Assembly: GCA_021200415.1 (NCBI GenBank)
Contig: JAJQGO010000013.1
Location: 310,986 to 374,985 of the forward strand
Reading direction: 5' to 3'
DNA from: Ruminococcus sp.
GTDB taxonomy: Bacteria > Bacillota > Clostridia > Oscillospirales > Ruminococcaceae
DNA length: 64,000 bases
Under the pieces are notes generated by a model. The model saw only the letters and a list, made by a program, of their open reading frames with translations, searched no databases and was not told where the DNA came from. A program made the position numbers and the translations under genes. Shown here piece by piece: positions 50,612-61,168 of the stretch. Within the stretch, counting starts at the first letter, position 1. The number at the start of each line of letters is the position of its first letter.

Positions 50612-51049
50612 TTAAATGACGTAATCGCTGTCAAAGGAGGATTTTGAGTGATTTATAATGTCCTCAATGGTAATATTATCCACCGCTTCGCAGATTGCGG
50701 AATAAAGCCTCTCCCAGACAAACAGCGTCATACATTCCGAAGCACGGCTGCATTGATTTACCTCATCGTCAAGGCAGGAAACGGGAGCAAGACCTCCCTC
50801 CGTAAGCCGAAGTATCATGCCGACAGTATAATAGCTCGGGGGATTCGTCAGCTTATATCCTCCCTGTGCGCCGCGGACGCTTTTGACAAATCCCGCGCGG
50901 CTCAGCAGTATGACAATCTGCTCAAGATATTTTACGCTGATATTCTGGCGGTTTGCAATCTCTTTAAGAGGAATTGCCGAGCCGTTATTATTCATAGCCA
51001 TATCGCACATCATACGCAGCGCATAGCGTCCCTTTGTTGATATTTTCAT
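50612..51049 (-). CDS. Rrf2-family transcriptional regulator
   Basis: 145 residues from the ATG at 51049 behind AAAGGAT. Winged helix with MKISTKGRYALRMMCDMA, the recognition region NISVKYLEQIVILLSRAGFVKSVRGAQGGY and three Cys in CLDDEVNQCSRASEC near 93-107. The Cys spacing resembles IscR-type members that hold an Fe-S cluster, but CymR-type regulators are also possible. No isc/suf or cys genes lie next to it. It has its own consensus promoter. Confidence 0.9.
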   Translation of the reverse strand: MKISTKGRYALRMMCDMAMNNNGSAIPLKEIANRQNISVKYLEQIVILLSRAGFVKSVRGAQGGYKLTNPPSYYTVGMILRLTEGGLAPVSCLDDEVNQCSRASECMTLFVWERLYSAICEAVDNITIEDIINHSKSSFDSDYVI

Positions 51050-51095
51050 TATTCTGTATCCTTTCAAGCATAGTATTCATAGGTAATATATATGT

Positions 51096-51124
51096 ATTAT
51101 ACACTACAGCTCATAAATTGTCAA
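51096..51124 (-). promoter_or_regulatory. Promoter of the Rrf2 regulator gene
   Basis: Minus strand TTGACA (plus 51119-51124), 17 bp, TATAAT (plus 51096-51101). The downstream ATACATATATATT stretch could hold an autoregulatory site. Confidence 0.8.
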
Positions 51125-51182
51125 TAACGCAGGACAAGGCAGCAAAAAACAGCAATTATTTTTTTGATATTTGGAAAAGGTA

Positions 51183-51211
51183 TTGAAAAAATTGAGAAGA
51201 TGTGATAATAT
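51183..51211 (+). promoter_or_regulatory. Tetrapyrrole operon promoter
   Basis: TTGAAA (51183-51188), 17 bp, TAATAT (51206-51211). About 40 bp upstream of the hemA start. Confidence 0.6.
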
Positions 51212-51254
51212 AGTTTATGAAGTGTTGCCTTTAGTCAGGAGTGATGATTGAAAT

Positions 51255-52394
51255 TTGTTTTGTATAAGCATTAACCATAAAAGCGCGGATGTTGAAATAA
51301 GAAAAAAGCTTGCCTTCCCCATTGATACGCAAATTCGGCTTATGAAAGAAATTTGTCAGCTGAAAAGCGCAGAGCAATGCGTTGTGCTTTGCACCTGCAA
51401 TCGCACGGAAATCTATTTCAGCGGAGCTTCCGAAGGGCTTGCGGATATACAAAGGCTCATCTGCAAATATGGCAGCATCGGCAGTGAGGAGCTTACGCCA
51501 TGCATCATGCAGTTCAGCAGCGACAGCGCAGCCCGTCACCTTTTCAGAGTCGCCTGCGGTATCGATTCCATGGTAATCGGCGAGGATGAAATTCTCGGTC
51601 AGACTAAGGCTGCGTATATGAGGGCAAAGGAATGCGGAACGGCTGCATACGAAATGAACATGACTTTTCAATCGGCAATTGCCTGCGCAAAAAAAATCAA
51701 GACACATACGGAGCTTTCAAGAACGTCAGTTTCAATAGCAACTCTTGCCGCAAACGAAGCGGCGAAATTCGGCGATAAGGTAAATGTTCTGCTGATTGGT
51801 GCAACGGGAAAAACAGGTGCTGCTGTTCTGAAAAATCTTATGTCCCACAAAAACGTCAGAACCGTATTTACTCTGCGAAATCATGCCGTCCCCTGCGGAA
51901 TTGCCGAAAATTCGAGAGCAAGGGTTGTCATGTACAGCGAACGCTACAGCTATACTGATCGGGCGGACTGCGTTATAACAGCAACGTCAAGTCCACATTA
52001 CACCATCACGCTTCAGGGTCTGCGTGAGAGCATTAAAACTCCCAGGGACAGGCTTTTTATCGACCTTGCCGTGCCGCCAGACATTGACGGCGAAATTATG
52101 GAAATTGACGGAGTACGCCTTATCGGGATTGATTATTTTACTAATCTTGCCAAGGAAAATAACGCTATGAAGCTGAGCAGCGTTGAAGCGGCGAATGATA
52201 TAATCTCCGCTGAGCTTGAAACGCTGAAAAAGGAGCTTGCCTTTCATGATTTTCTTCCATATCTCGATAGGGTACGTGAGGCGGCTGCCGAAAAAACAAT
52301 TGACGATCTTCTTTACAAGCTGAAAGCCTCCCTCAGCGCAGAGGAGCTTTCGGCTGTTCTCGAGGTCTTGAAAAAATATGGAGAAAATAAGTGA
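51255..52394 (+). CDS. hemA: Glutamyl-tRNA reductase
   Basis: 379 residues. ISINHKSADVEIRKKLAF, the catalytic Cys in VLCTCNRTEIY near 45-55, GIDSMVIGEDEILGQTKAAY and the NADPH-binding VLLIGATGKTGAAVLKNL. It reduces glutamyl-tRNA to glutamate-1-semialdehyde. The start is a TTG at 51255, directly after an in-frame stop, with AGGAG 12 nt upstream. The ATG at 51244 is in another frame. First gene of the operon. Confidence 0.92.
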   Translation: MFCISINHKSADVEIRKKLAFPIDTQIRLMKEICQLKSAEQCVVLCTCNRTEIYFSGASEGLADIQRLICKYGSIGSEELTPCIMQFSSDSAARHLFRVACGIDSMVIGEDEILGQTKAAYMRAKECGTAAYEMNMTFQSAIACAKKIKTHTELSRTSVSIATLAANEAAKFGDKVNVLLIGATGKTGAAVLKNLMSHKNVRTVFTLRNHAVPCGIAENSRARVVMYSERYSYTDRADCVITATSSPHYTITLQGLRESIKTPRDRLFIDLAVPPDIDGEIMEIDGVRLIGIDYFTNLAKENNAMKLSSVEAANDIISAELETLKKELAFHDFLPYLDRVREAAAEKTIDDLLYKLKASLSAEELSAVLEVLKKYGENK

Positions 52395-52395
52395 C

Positions 52396-53022
52396 ATGGG
52401 CTATTTTCCTTTTTTTATTGACATAAAAAACAAACGCTGCGTCGTTGTCGGCGGCGGAGACGTCGCACTCCGAAAAATCGAAAAGCTGCTCCCCTTTGAG
52501 CCGCATATTACGGTGATTGCTCCGGAAATTTGCAGCGAAATCCAATGCCTTGACGGAATTGAAATCATATGCCGCCGCTTTCGTGACGATGACTTAGAGG
52601 GAGCATTTATGGCTGTCGGGGCAGCCTGCGATAACGAGCTGAACGCCCGAATATACGAGCTGTGCCGCAAAAAAAATATTCTTGTCAACACCGTTGACGA
52701 TATGGAAAAATGCGGTTTCCTCTTCCCTGCCCTTGTGAAGCGCGGCGATGTAACTGTCGGCATTTCAACATCGGGCAGAAGTCCGGTTTACGCAGGCTGT
52801 CTGCGTAAAAAAATTGATGAAATTCTTGACGGCAGACAGGCTGAGATTGTGGAAATTCTCGGCAGATACCGCCCTGTCATCAAGGATATGTTCAGCTCTG
52901 CGGAATCCCGAAAATCTGCCTTTAAAGAGCTTCTTGAGCTGTGCCTCAGCGGAAGTGAAGCTCCCGATGACAGGCAGATAAATAATATGTTGGAGGAGCT
53001 TTTGAAAAACAATGAAGCTTAA
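52396..53022 (+). CDS. Precorrin-2 dehydrogenase/sirohydrochlorin ferrochelatase (CysG N-terminal type)
   Basis: 208 residues from the ATG at 52396 (MGYFPFFIDIKNK), 12 nt after GGAG; an ATG at 52378 within hemA is possible. NAD-binding VVVGGGDVALRKIEKLLPF near 16-34, then the family SGRSPVYAGCLRKKID near 128. It oxidises precorrin-2 and may insert iron for siroheme. It lies 1 bp after the hemA stop and overlaps hemC. Confidence 0.9.
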   Translation: MGYFPFFIDIKNKRCVVVGGGDVALRKIEKLLPFEPHITVIAPEICSEIQCLDGIEIICRRFRDDDLEGAFMAVGAACDNELNARIYELCRKKNILVNTVDDMEKCGFLFPALVKRGDVTVGISTSGRSPVYAGCLRKKIDEILDGRQAEIVEILGRYRPVIKDMFSSAESRKSAFKELLELCLSGSEAPDDRQINNMLEELLKNNEA

Positions 53023-53872
53023 AATAGGTACTCGCGGCAGCAGACTTGCTCTTGCTCAAACCGATATGGCGGTAAGGGAAATCAAAAAGCATTTCCCCGA
53101 AATCTATACAGAAACAGTTAAAATCAGCACGAGGGGCGACAAAATCGCAAATGCTCCCCTGTCACGAATAGGCGGCAAGGGCGTGTTTGTGTCGGAAATC
53201 GAACGTGCCCTCCTTGACGGAGAAATTGATATTGCCGTCCACAGCGCAAAGGATTTGCCTGTTAAGCTTGCAGAGGGAACGTGCATCGGAGCTGTCCTGA
53301 TGCGGGGAAATCCCCACGATGCTCTTGTTATGCCAAAAGGAGCTGCAATAAATAAAGACGGCAGATTTGTTATAGGCACGGGAAGTCAGCGCAGGAGAAT
53401 CGCCCTTTCGGAGATTTATCCTTATGCTGTTTTTTCCGATATACGTGGGAATATCGACACACGTCTGAGTAAGCTTTTGGCCGGCGAATATGACGGAATC
53501 GTTCTTGCGGCGGCAGGTCTGGAACGACTCGGAATGGAAAAGAACGACAAGCTTGAGATACATGAAATTCCCATATGTGACGCAGCTCCTGCCCCCTGTC
53601 AGGGGATTATAGCAATTCAGGCGCGCAGTGGGGAATTTTCTGAAATACTCGGGAAAATCAATCACACGAATACCTTTGTCTGCCTCGAAACGGAGCGTGC
53701 GGTTCTGAGACTTCTCAATGCGGGCTGTGCCATGCCCGTGGGAGCGTATTCGCAGATTGAAGACGGAATAATCAGACTGACGGCGACAAAGGATTCGATT
53801 AAAAAAATTACTGATGAAGCTCCTGCCGCCGAAAATCTTGCGCTTGCTGAAAGGGTGGTAAATCGGCTTTGA
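53012..53872 (+). CDS. hemC: Porphobilinogen deaminase (hydroxymethylbilane synthase)
   Basis: 286 residues. IGTRGSRLALAQTDMA, VKISTRGDKI, FVSEIERALLDGEIDIAVHSAKDLP (key AVHSAKDLP), SQRRRIAL and the dipyrromethane-binding Cys in LNAGCAMPVGAY near residue 238. It joins four porphobilinogens. About 20 residues shorter at the C-terminus than E. coli HemC. The start overlaps the previous gene by 11 bp. Confidence 0.96.
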   Translation: MKLKIGTRGSRLALAQTDMAVREIKKHFPEIYTETVKISTRGDKIANAPLSRIGGKGVFVSEIERALLDGEIDIAVHSAKDLPVKLAEGTCIGAVLMRGNPHDALVMPKGAAINKDGRFVIGTGSQRRRIALSEIYPYAVFSDIRGNIDTRLSKLLAGEYDGIVLAAAGLERLGMEKNDKLEIHEIPICDAAPAPCQGIIAIQARSGEFSEILGKINHTNTFVCLETERAVLRLLNAGCAMPVGAYSQIEDGIIRLTATKDSIKKITDEAPAAENLALAERVVNRL

Positions 53873-55338
53873 TTGGAAGGGTATATCTTGTTGGCGCAGG
53901 CTGCGGAGATTTTGATTTGATAACGCTACGTGGTATGCGGATTCTGGAGGAGTGCGATACCGTTGTTTATGACAGCCTTATTGATGAACGGCTACTGGAT
54001 TTCGCACCTGCGGAGGCGGAAAAAATCTGTGTCGGAAAGCGAAGCGGACATCACAGCGAAACGCAGGAAAATATCAATGAAATACTTGCGGAAAGGGCTG
54101 CGGAGGGGAAAGCTGTTGTGCGGCTCAAGGGTGGCGATCCCTTTGTTTTCGGCAGAGGCGGAGAGGAGGCAATTGCCCTTCTGGAGCGTGGGATTCCCTA
54201 CAGCATAGTTCCCGGAATCACCTCGGCAATCGCAGCTCCCGAGCTTGCGGGGATACCTGCTACACATCGCCGCATAAGCCGCAGCTTTCACGTAATAACG
54301 GGGCATACCGCCGATGACGCACTGACCGAAAGCATAAAAAAATATGCTCAGCTTGACGGTACGCTCGTATTTCTTATGGGGCTGAAAAATCTCCGCAAAA
54401 TTGCGGAGGAGCTTATATCGGGAGGAATGTCGGGGGAAACTCCGACAGCTGTAATATCCTGCGGCTGCACGGCTGATCAGCGTGTCGTAAGGGACAGCCT
54501 TTCACGTATCGCCGACAAAGCCGGAGAGGAAAAAATCACAGCTCCGGCAGTAATAGTGGTCGGCGAAACGGTACGCCTTGATTTATCTCCGAATGCGGAG
54601 CTGCCCCTGAAAGGCACAACGGTTACGGCTACGGGAACAAAACGATTCACGGAAAAAATGGCAGGAAAATTAACCATGCTTGGCGCTGACGTGAAAATCC
54701 TGAACACCCTTAATGTGTCGGAATACAGGGAAAATCCCCCATTCGACACGGCTCTCCGCAGCATCGAAAAATACAGCATGATAGCTCTAACAAGCATGAA
54801 CGGTGCGGAAATTTTCCTGAAGCGAATGCGCAGACTTAAAATTGACGTCCGCAGGCTTTCGGGCACGAAATTTGCGGCAATCGGCAGCGGAACAGCGGAA
54901 ATTCTCGAAAAGCATGGAATTTACCCCGATATTGTTCCCGAAAAGCATACAACTCACGAGCTTGGCTGCGCTCTTGCGGAAACGGCTGCCGAAAATGACA
55001 GGATACTCATTCTGCGCGCGGAAAACGGCTCTCACGAGCTGACGGATATTCTTGACCGCAGCGGCTTGAATTACGATGATATAAAGACGTACAATGCGGC
55101 TCCCGATTGGGAGAATACACACAGCACAGCCGTTTCCACGGATTTTATAATATTCGCGAGTGCTTCGGGAGCTGACGCCTTTTTCGAATTGGGCTGCACG
55201 CTTTCGCCGCACACGAAAATCATCTGCATCGGCGAGGTTACGGCAAAAGCTCTTGCGAAGCGTGATATAAAAAATTTCAGGATTTCCAAAACACAGTCAG
55301 TACAGGGAATTATTGATGAAATTATACGGGAGGTATAA
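53869..55338 (+). CDS. Fused uroporphyrinogen-III C-methyltransferase and uroporphyrinogen-III synthase
   Basis: 489 residues. Residues 1-240 are the methyltransferase: [36 protein letters not shown] and [26 protein letters not shown] sequence (key VPGITSAIA). Residues 250-489 are the HemD fold: [52 protein letters not shown]. Both enzymes act on successive tetrapyrrole intermediates leading to precorrin-2. Such CobA-HemD fusions are common in Clostridia. It begins with TTG overlapping the hemC stop. Confidence 0.94.
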   Translation: MIGRVYLVGAGCGDFDLITLRGMRILEECDTVVYDSLIDERLLDFAPAEAEKICVGKRSGHHSETQENINEILAERAAEGKAVVRLKGGDPFVFGRGGEEAIALLERGIPYSIVPGITSAIAAPELAGIPATHRRISRSFHVITGHTADDALTESIKKYAQLDGTLVFLMGLKNLRKIAEELISGGMSGETPTAVISCGCTADQRVVRDSLSRIADKAGEEKITAPAVIVVGETVRLDLSPNAELPLKGTTVTATGTKRFTEKMAGKLTMLGADVKILNTLNVSEYRENPPFDTALRSIEKYSMIALTSMNGAEIFLKRMRRLKIDVRRLSGTKFAAIGSGTAEILEKHGIYPDIVPEKHTTHELGCALAETAAENDRILILRAENGSHELTDILDRSGLNYDDIKTYNAAPDWENTHSTAVSTDFIIFASASGADAFFELGCTLSPHTKIICIGEVTAKALAKRDIKNFRISKTQSVQGIIDEIIREV

Positions 55339-55340
55339 AT

Positions 55341-56309
55341 TTGAGAAGATTCAGACGTCTCAGGGCAAGCGATTCGCTTCGGAGGCTTGTTCGGGAAACC
55401 AAGATAAGCAAAAGCGATTTGATATATCCGATTTTTGTCGCAGAGGGAGAAAAAATTAAGAAAAGCGTTGACTCCATGCCGGAAATTTACCAGTATTCCG
55501 TGGATATGCTCGATGAGGAGCTTGAAAGGATTTACAACAGCGGAATATCAGGACTGCTGATTTTCGGGATTCCAAAGCACAAGGACGAGACTGCCTCTTC
55601 GGCTTATGACGACAACGGAGTTACGCAGCAGGCAATTCGCAGAATAAAAAAATTATACCCACAGTTGATTGTGATTGCCGATGTCTGCCTTTGCGAATAC
55701 ACCTCTCACGGTCACTGCGGAGTTGTGCGTGACGGGAAAATACTGAATGACGAAACACTTCCGCTTCTTTCGAAAATGGCGGTAAGCCTTGCCGAATCGG
55801 GAGCGGATATAATAGCTCCCTCCGACATGATGGACGGCAGAGTTTCCGCCCTGCGTGAGGCTCTTGACGCAAACGGATTCCCCGATATTCCTATACTTTC
55901 CTACAGCGCGAAATTCGCTTCAGGGTACTACTCCCCTTTCCGTGACGCTGCGGAATCAGCTCCATGCTTCGGCGACAGACGTACATATCAGATGGACTGT
56001 GCCAACGGAAGAGAGGCTTTGCGTGAAATTGCCGATGATATAGAGGAGGGCGCTGATATGGTTATGGTGAAGCCTGCCCTTGCCTATCTGGACGTGCTGA
56101 GTGCCGCACGCAATCAATTCGGACTGCCCATTGCCGCATACAACGTAAGCGGAGAATACTCTATGGTCAAGGCTGCCGCGCAGCTCGGCTGGATTGACGA
56201 AAAGAGAATAGTCGTGGAAAATCTGACTGCAATAAAGCGTGCGGGAGCTGATATAATCATCACGTATCATGCCCTTGACGCGGCAAAATGGCTGGAGGAG
56301 GAAGAATGA
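55341..56309 (+). CDS. hemB: Porphobilinogen synthase (delta-aminolevulinate dehydratase)
   Basis: 322 residues. [18 protein letters not shown] at the start, metal-site [12 protein letters not shown] near 115-126, the Schiff-base lysines in [18 protein letters not shown] and [10 protein letters not shown], and YNVSGEYSM. It condenses two aminolevulinates. Cys-rich metal site implies zinc. TTG start 3 bp after the previous stop behind GGGAGG. Confidence 0.96.
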   Translation: MRRFRRLRASDSLRRLVRETKISKSDLIYPIFVAEGEKIKKSVDSMPEIYQYSVDMLDEELERIYNSGISGLLIFGIPKHKDETASSAYDDNGVTQQAIRRIKKLYPQLIVIADVCLCEYTSHGHCGVVRDGKILNDETLPLLSKMAVSLAESGADIIAPSDMMDGRVSALREALDANGFPDIPILSYSAKFASGYYSPFRDAAESAPCFGDRRTYQMDCANGREALREIADDIEEGADMVMVKPALAYLDVLSAARNQFGLPIAAYNVSGEYSMVKAAAQLGWIDEKRIVVENLTAIKRAGADIIITYHALDAAKWLEEEE

Positions 56310-57577
56310 TTACAAAAAATTCGGAGAAGCTTTACAGACGTGCTTCCGGCTTCATGCCGGGCGGCGTAAACAGTCCTGTCCGTGCGTTCAGGAGCGTCGG
56401 AGGAACTCCCCTGTTTATTGAAAGGGCGAAGGGCAGCCGCATTTACGATGCCGACGGAAATGAATTCATCGATTACGTCTGCTCATGGGGCCCGAATATT
56501 CTCGGCCACGCTCATCCGTCAATTACGGAGGCAGTCAAAAAAACCTGTGATACGGGGCTTACCTTTGGCGCTTGCCACAAGGGGGAAATCCGCCTTGCCG
56601 AGCTGATTCGCAGGCATTTTCCGTCAATGGAAATGCTGAGGCTTGTAAATTCCGGTACGGAGGCTGTTATGAGTGCCGTCCGTGCCGCAAGAGGCTTCAC
56701 ACATCGTGATAAAATCGTAAAATTCGAGGGCTGCTATCACGGTCACTCGGACGGACTTCTCGTCAGGGGCGGTTCGGGACTTCTCACAGGCTCTGTTCCC
56801 GACAGCTCAGGCGTGCCGAGAGGATATACGGATACAACGCTTCTCGCAAGGTACAACGACAGACGTTCCGTTGAGTCGCTTTTCGCCTGCGACGGAAGAA
56901 ATATTGCCTGCGTCATAGTTGAGCCTTGCGCGGCAAATATGGGGGTAGTTCCTCCGTCAGAGGGATTTCTGCAATTTCTGCGGAGCATCACAAAAAGATA
57001 CGGAGCTGTCCTGATTTTTGACGAGGTAATAACAGGCTTCAGATTGGGTATCGGCGGAGCGCAGGCGTACTACGGAGTAACGCCTGATATGACGACTCTC
57101 GGGAAAATAGTCGGCGGAGGAATGCCTCTTGCCGTATACGGCGGACGGCGTGAAATCATGGAATGCGTTGCTCCGCTCGGTTCTGTGTATCAGGCAGGAA
57201 CTCTTTCGGGAAATCCCGTTGCCGTTTCGGCAGGAATCGCCGCAATTGAGGAGCTTGAAAAAGCACCTGAAATCTACGATGAGCTTGAGAGAAAATCCGC
57301 CATGATCGAAGCCGCAATGAAGGAGGCGGGACTCAGGGTTAATCGCTGCGGATCGCTCCTGACGGCATTTTTCACAAATGAGGACGTAACGGACTACAAT
57401 TCCGCAAAATCCGCCGACACTGCCGCATATGCGGAGTATTTCGTGTATCTGCTGGAGCATGGCATATATACTGCGCCGTCACAGTTTGAGGCAATGTTTG
57501 TTTCCGCGGCTCACAGTGATTCGGACATAGAAGCTACCTGCGAAATAATATCAAAATTTCAAGGAAAAGGGAGATGA
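56306..57577 (+). CDS. hemL: Glutamate-1-semialdehyde 2,1-aminomutase
   Basis: 423 residues from the ATG at 56306, which overlaps the hemB stop (ATGA) and follows [79 protein letters not shown] and the PLP Lys in [12 protein letters not shown]. It turns glutamate-1-semialdehyde into aminolevulinate, closing the C5 pathway encoded by this operon. Confidence 0.96.
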   Translation: MITKNSEKLYRRASGFMPGGVNSPVRAFRSVGGTPLFIERAKGSRIYDADGNEFIDYVCSWGPNILGHAHPSITEAVKKTCDTGLTFGACHKGEIRLAELIRRHFPSMEMLRLVNSGTEAVMSAVRAARGFTHRDKIVKFEGCYHGHSDGLLVRGGSGLLTGSVPDSSGVPRGYTDTTLLARYNDRRSVESLFACDGRNIACVIVEPCAANMGVVPPSEGFLQFLRSITKRYGAVLIFDEVITGFRLGIGGAQAYYGVTPDMTTLGKIVGGGMPLAVYGGRREIMECVAPLGSVYQAGTLSGNPVAVSAGIAAIEELEKAPEIYDELERKSAMIEAAMKEAGLRVNRCGSLLTAFFTNEDVTDYNSAKSADTAAYAEYFVYLLEHGIYTAPSQFEAMFVSAAHSDSDIEATCEIISKFQGKGR

Positions 57578-57583
57578 TAACGG

Positions 57584-58366
57584 GTGTCATATTTCAGTGA
57601 AGCGCTAAACGACCTGATGAATCAGAATAATCTGAGAGCAACTGATATTTGCAGCGAGCTTCATATTAACAAATCATATTTCAGCAAGATGAAAAACGGA
57701 ACTGTTCTGCCTGCGCAATTCGGCATGATTGAAGGCCTTGCCGTTGCAATGCGTCTTGGCTGCGCAGACAGGGAGCGTCTTTATACAACGTACAAGGCAT
57801 CGAAATTCGGATCATTTTATCCGCTGATTGAAAAATCCGTTGAGCATCTTTTCGAGCTTGACAGCCTTCCCGAATATGAGGCGGATCAATTGGAAAACGC
57901 AAGAAAAAGCTTCGCCAACGGCAGCCTTATCAGCGGAGAAATAGGCGTTATTCAGGCTATAATGCACTTTTTCGCAGGTGAGCATAGTGAAATCGATATA
58001 ATTTTAGAGCCTTCGGATAAGGGCGTCAGCGAGGCTGTTGAAAAGGGAGCTGCTCTGAAAAGAGGCAGTGTGAAAATAAACTGGCTTCTGCGCCTGAGCA
58101 GCAGCAAGACGGACGGTATTTCCTCCGAAAATATAGACGCTCTTTCCCATGTTGTCGGGATTCTGTTCAGCTGCAACGTGAATATGCACTATCAGTACAT
58201 AAATATGAATGAGCATTATCTGTACTCCGCGTTCCCTTTTATGCTTGTCTCGGATAATGAGGTTTTGCTCATTTCCCAAGACTGCTCGGAAGCCCTGTAC
58301 TTCAGCGAACCGAAAACGGTCAATATATCTGGAGAAATTCAGGTTCATGTTCGGAAGATCCGATAA
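57584..58366 (+). pseudogene. HTH-type regulator, N-terminal part of a probably frameshifted gene
   Basis: 260 residues in this frame, from the GTG at 57584 behind GGGAG. Residues 1-60 form an XRE-like helix-turn-helix (LRATDICSELHINKSYFSKMKNG). The rest is an unrecognised alpha/beta region. The frame stops at 58364-58366, while a +1-related frame with matching style runs on to 59012, overlapping by 20 bp. A single indel near 58335-58350 would give one protein of about 475 residues. Alternatives are two overlapping genes or a sequencing error. It is the last member of the tetrapyrrole operon. Confidence 0.6.
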
Positions 58367-59012
58367 TTTCTGTGAGGTCTACAGCGACGCTCTGGACTTC
58401 CTTGACGGCTGCGGCGAATTTTTCGGAAATGATGCTGCGTCGGTCAAAGAGGAAAACGAGCTGTATATACTCCGCAAACACCCTTGCGTTATTTTTGGAA
58501 TTGATGAGGATTCCCTGAAAAAATCAGTTATCAATTCTGATAAGAAGTCGCAGATTATATCAAAATACGCAAAATTTTTATACAGCAACGCCAAAAACAC
58601 ACGAACTGAACATATTATTTTTTCCGAAGAGGGACTGCGTGAGTTTTTTGAGCTTGACGAATTTTATGAATTCAACAAGCAGCTTACATATCCCCTGTCA
58701 AAGGAAACGAGGAAAATGTGCTATGCGAGAATCCTTGAATATGCCAAGGAGCATAGCTTCATTGAGCATTGTATGCTCAGAAGCACGCTTCTTGACAGAG
58801 GCGATGCCTGCATGGCAAATATCTGGACTGACGGCAGAATGCTGTTTATGTTCAATTTCGAAAACGGCTATCGGATAATGCTGATAAAGGAAAAAAGCAT
58901 TGCCAATTCACTTATCGAGTATATCAGATTCTTCAGGGAATGCGGCATTCTTTGCAGCCGTAAGGAAACGATTGAAGTCATGCAGGAGGCTTACGATAAA
59001 TACTGCAAATAA
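58347..59012 (+). pseudogene. C-terminal part of the frameshifted HTH gene (or a separate overlapping gene)
   Basis: 221 residues counted from the ATG at 58347; GGAG lies 12 nt upstream, so independent translation is possible. No known domain: it begins mid-helix (NFCEVYSDALDFLDGCGEFF), continues with beta strands (NELYILRKHPCVIFGI) and ends in helices (SLIEYIRFFREC). It has no N-terminal module of its own, which supports its being the tail of the preceding frame. Confidence 0.55.
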
Positions 59013-59013
59013 A

Positions 59014-59039
59014 AAGAGGCGGATTTAATTCCGCCTCTT
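59014..59039. terminator. Bidirectional terminator
   Basis: AAGAGGCGGA (59014-59023) pairs with TCCGCCTCTT (59030-59039), with A-rich sequence on the left and T-rich on the right. It ends the tetrapyrrole operon and the convergent peptidase operon. Confidence 0.9.
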
Positions 59040-59044
59040 ATATT

Positions 59045-60004
59045 TTATTTTACTGCCGTAACCACGAAGCCGTCAATATTATTTCCGGAAATAGTGTAGT
59101 TGCCCGAAACAGGAACTCTGACAGATGTTGAATCCCCCATATAAGCCGTGTAGTAGATTTCATACTGAACTCCGTCAAGCTCATATGCAAGCGTCTCAGT
59201 GTCGATTGTGTAGGACTTGAGCCAGTCGTTGTACTCCTCCAGACAGAGATTATTCTGCTCCATAATCGAAGCATGAACTCTGCCCACATATCTCAGATGC
59301 CATACGCAGCCCGACTGACCAGTCACGCTTTCCTTATCATCGGGATACCTGACAATAAAGCCGTAGCTTGCGCAGTTTTCTATTATCCACGATTCCTCGT
59401 CAAGTCCGTCATACTCAAGAATCCGGTTTGCTCCCTGAACGGCAAGGTCTACGGTAAAGCCGCCTGCCGATTCCTCAAAGGATGCGGAATAAAGCGAATC
59501 TTCACTGCTGTTCTGCTGGGTTGTGCTGTAGATGACAAAATCAGACAATCCCGTTGCTGAGTTATAATCAGCCATCATGAGGTTGAGAGCGTCAGCGGCG
59601 TCCTCATCGAGCATAAGGCTTTCGGCATACAGAGAGTAGCATTCGTTTTTCACATCGAGAAGGCTCACGAGGGAGCTTGAATCGTCAGAAGCCGCAAGGG
59701 GGTACTGCTGATTCGCAACAGTAAGCAATCCGGAGGAAAGCTGAGATGCGGGAACGGCAAATTCAGAATAGCCGAGATATGATATATCCTGTGAGCTTTG
59801 CTGGGTAGTTCCCTCAGCGATAACAGTTCCGTCGTTTGTTGTCTGGGCGGCGGACAGAGGGTCCTTGAAATCACCCGATATTACAATGGTTGTATCAGGT
59901 GTTACAAAGAAGTCGCGTCTGATGCTGTCGGCAGCGACAATGACTCCCACAGTAAGCAGCATAGTCCACACAAGCCTGCTCTTTTTTAGATGTTTATTTG
60001 GCAT
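59045..60004 (-). CDS. VanY/DacB-like (M15B) D,D-carboxypeptidase homologue lacking catalytic residues
   Basis: 319 residues with one N-terminal membrane anchor (about 11-27). The region 120-262 matches M15B peptidases: NLMMADYNSATGLSDF, GGFTVDLAVQGANRI, YGFIVRYPDDKESVTG and VWHLRYVGRVHASIMEQNNLCLEEY (key WHLRYVG, His236). In active members the zinc motif SEHxxGxAxD carries a His; here the position is Ser179, with Asp186 kept. The catalytic Glu three residues before the last His is Cys233. So zinc binding and catalysis are probably lost. A C-terminal beta-rich region of about 55 residues is added. It follows the S11 peptidase gene on the same strand. Confidence 0.8.
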   Translation of the reverse strand: MPNKHLKKSRLVWTMLLTVGVIVAADSIRRDFFVTPDTTIVISGDFKDPLSAAQTTNDGTVIAEGTTQQSSQDISYLGYSEFAVPASQLSSGLLTVANQQYPLAASDDSSSLVSLLDVKNECYSLYAESLMLDEDAADALNLMMADYNSATGLSDFVIYSTTQQNSSEDSLYSASFEESAGGFTVDLAVQGANRILEYDGLDEESWIIENCASYGFIVRYPDDKESVTGQSGCVWHLRYVGRVHASIMEQNNLCLEEYNDWLKSYTIDTETLAYELDGVQYEIYYTAYMGDSTSVRVPVSGNYTISGNNIDGFVVTAVK

Positions 60005-60061
60005 TTTGCAATCCTCCGTATTCTATTCTTCTACACATAAATCATTTTATCTTTAATAAAT

Positions 60062-61138
60062 CTAACCCACCGCCGGCGGATCATAAGCCTCACCGCCCAC
60101 GCAGAAAATGCTGTACGCGCTGAGAGTATTGTAAATAATTTTCCATTTTGATGTTCCGCCGGCAAACACAAGTATATATGTTTTGCCGTTTGCCTCCGCA
60201 AAGGTTGCAAGGCACTGACCCGCTTCATCGGTATATCCGGTTTTGCCGCCCTCAATGACGACACCCGGCATTTCAGTTCCCTCCATTCGGCTGAATACAG
60301 TGCTTGTGAGGAGAAGTCCCTCGGGATTGTATTCGGTCGGGGGAATTTCATACTGATATGTTGAAAGTATCTCCCTGCACACATCGTTTTGCAAAGCGTA
60401 ATTCAAAATAACCGCAATATCCTCCGCCGTGCTGTAATGCTGAGCGTCATGAAGCCCCACGCAATTTGTAAAATGAGTATTTTTGAGTCCCATTTCCTCA
60501 GCCTTTTGGTTCATCATCTCGACGAAAGCCTCCTCCGAGCCTGCAACATAAGTTGCCGCGGCAATAGAAGCGTCCGCACCTGACGGAAGTATCACGCCGT
60601 AGAGAACCTGTTCCAGCGTAGGCGTTTCACCTGCGACAAAGCCGGCTCTTGAAGCCTCCTGTTCAATCATCGGGTCAACCATCTCGGAGGTAATTGTAAC
60701 TGTATCCGAAAGATCCTCGATATTTTCCACGGCAACAATCAGCGTCATAATTTTTGTCAGGGACGCAGGATACATTTTCGTATTGTAGTTGCGGTAGGCG
60801 ACAACCTCATTTGTTTCCGTATCAATAAGAATACCGTACTGGGCGTCAAAATCAACCGGAAACGTATCGGAATCATCGGTAATATCGGGATAGACAACGG
60901 CAGGTACAGCTTCCTCCTCCGAAGCCTCCTCGGAAGCTTCCTCATCATCGGTAAATTCGGAGGAATCTGATGCTTCCGAAGAGGCGCTGACGTTTGTGAC
61001 CTCATTTGCCGGAGTACTTCTGTCCGAACAGGACGAAACCATAAAAATGAAACCGACAACAATCAAAATTAAAAGGAGAAGGGCCATACCTATTCTGAAA
61101 TAGCGTATTTTTTTCTTTTTCTTTCTGCCTTTCTTCAT
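60062..61138 (-). CDS. D-alanyl-D-alanine carboxypeptidase, S11 family
   Basis: 358 residues from the ATG at 61138 behind GAGGTG. Basic start, membrane helix (about 15-34), a possible lipobox ending at Cys37 (VSSC), then an acidic Ser/Glu linker to residue 80. Catalytic motifs: SLTK (Ser126, Lys129), SGAD in LPSGADAS (in place of SxN, a common clostridial variant) and KTG in GGKTGYT. It removes the terminal D-Ala from peptidoglycan peptides outside the membrane. The short S11 form lacks the usual C-terminal beta domain. Confidence 0.92.
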   Translation of the reverse strand: MKKGRKKKKKIRYFRIGMALLLLILIVVGFIFMVSSCSDRSTPANEVTNVSASSEASDSSEFTDDEEASEEASEEEAVPAVVYPDITDDSDTFPVDFDAQYGILIDTETNEVVAYRNYNTKMYPASLTKIMTLIVAVENIEDLSDTVTITSEMVDPMIEQEASRAGFVAGETPTLEQVLYGVILPSGADASIAAATYVAGSEEAFVEMMNQKAEEMGLKNTHFTNCVGLHDAQHYSTAEDIAVILNYALQNDVCREILSTYQYEIPPTEYNPEGLLLTSTVFSRMEGTEMPGVVIEGGKTGYTDEAGQCLATFAEANGKTYILVFAGGTSKWKIIYNTLSAYSIFCVGGEAYDPPAVG

Positions 61139-61168
61139 TCTACACCTCTGTATAAATCTGTAACTTTT

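Noticed and set aside
51222-51234. GTGTTGCCTTTA upstream of hemA resembling the outer end of the dispersed repeat
   Set aside because: Only about nine bases match and the CGCACAAAG core is missing, so chance is likely.
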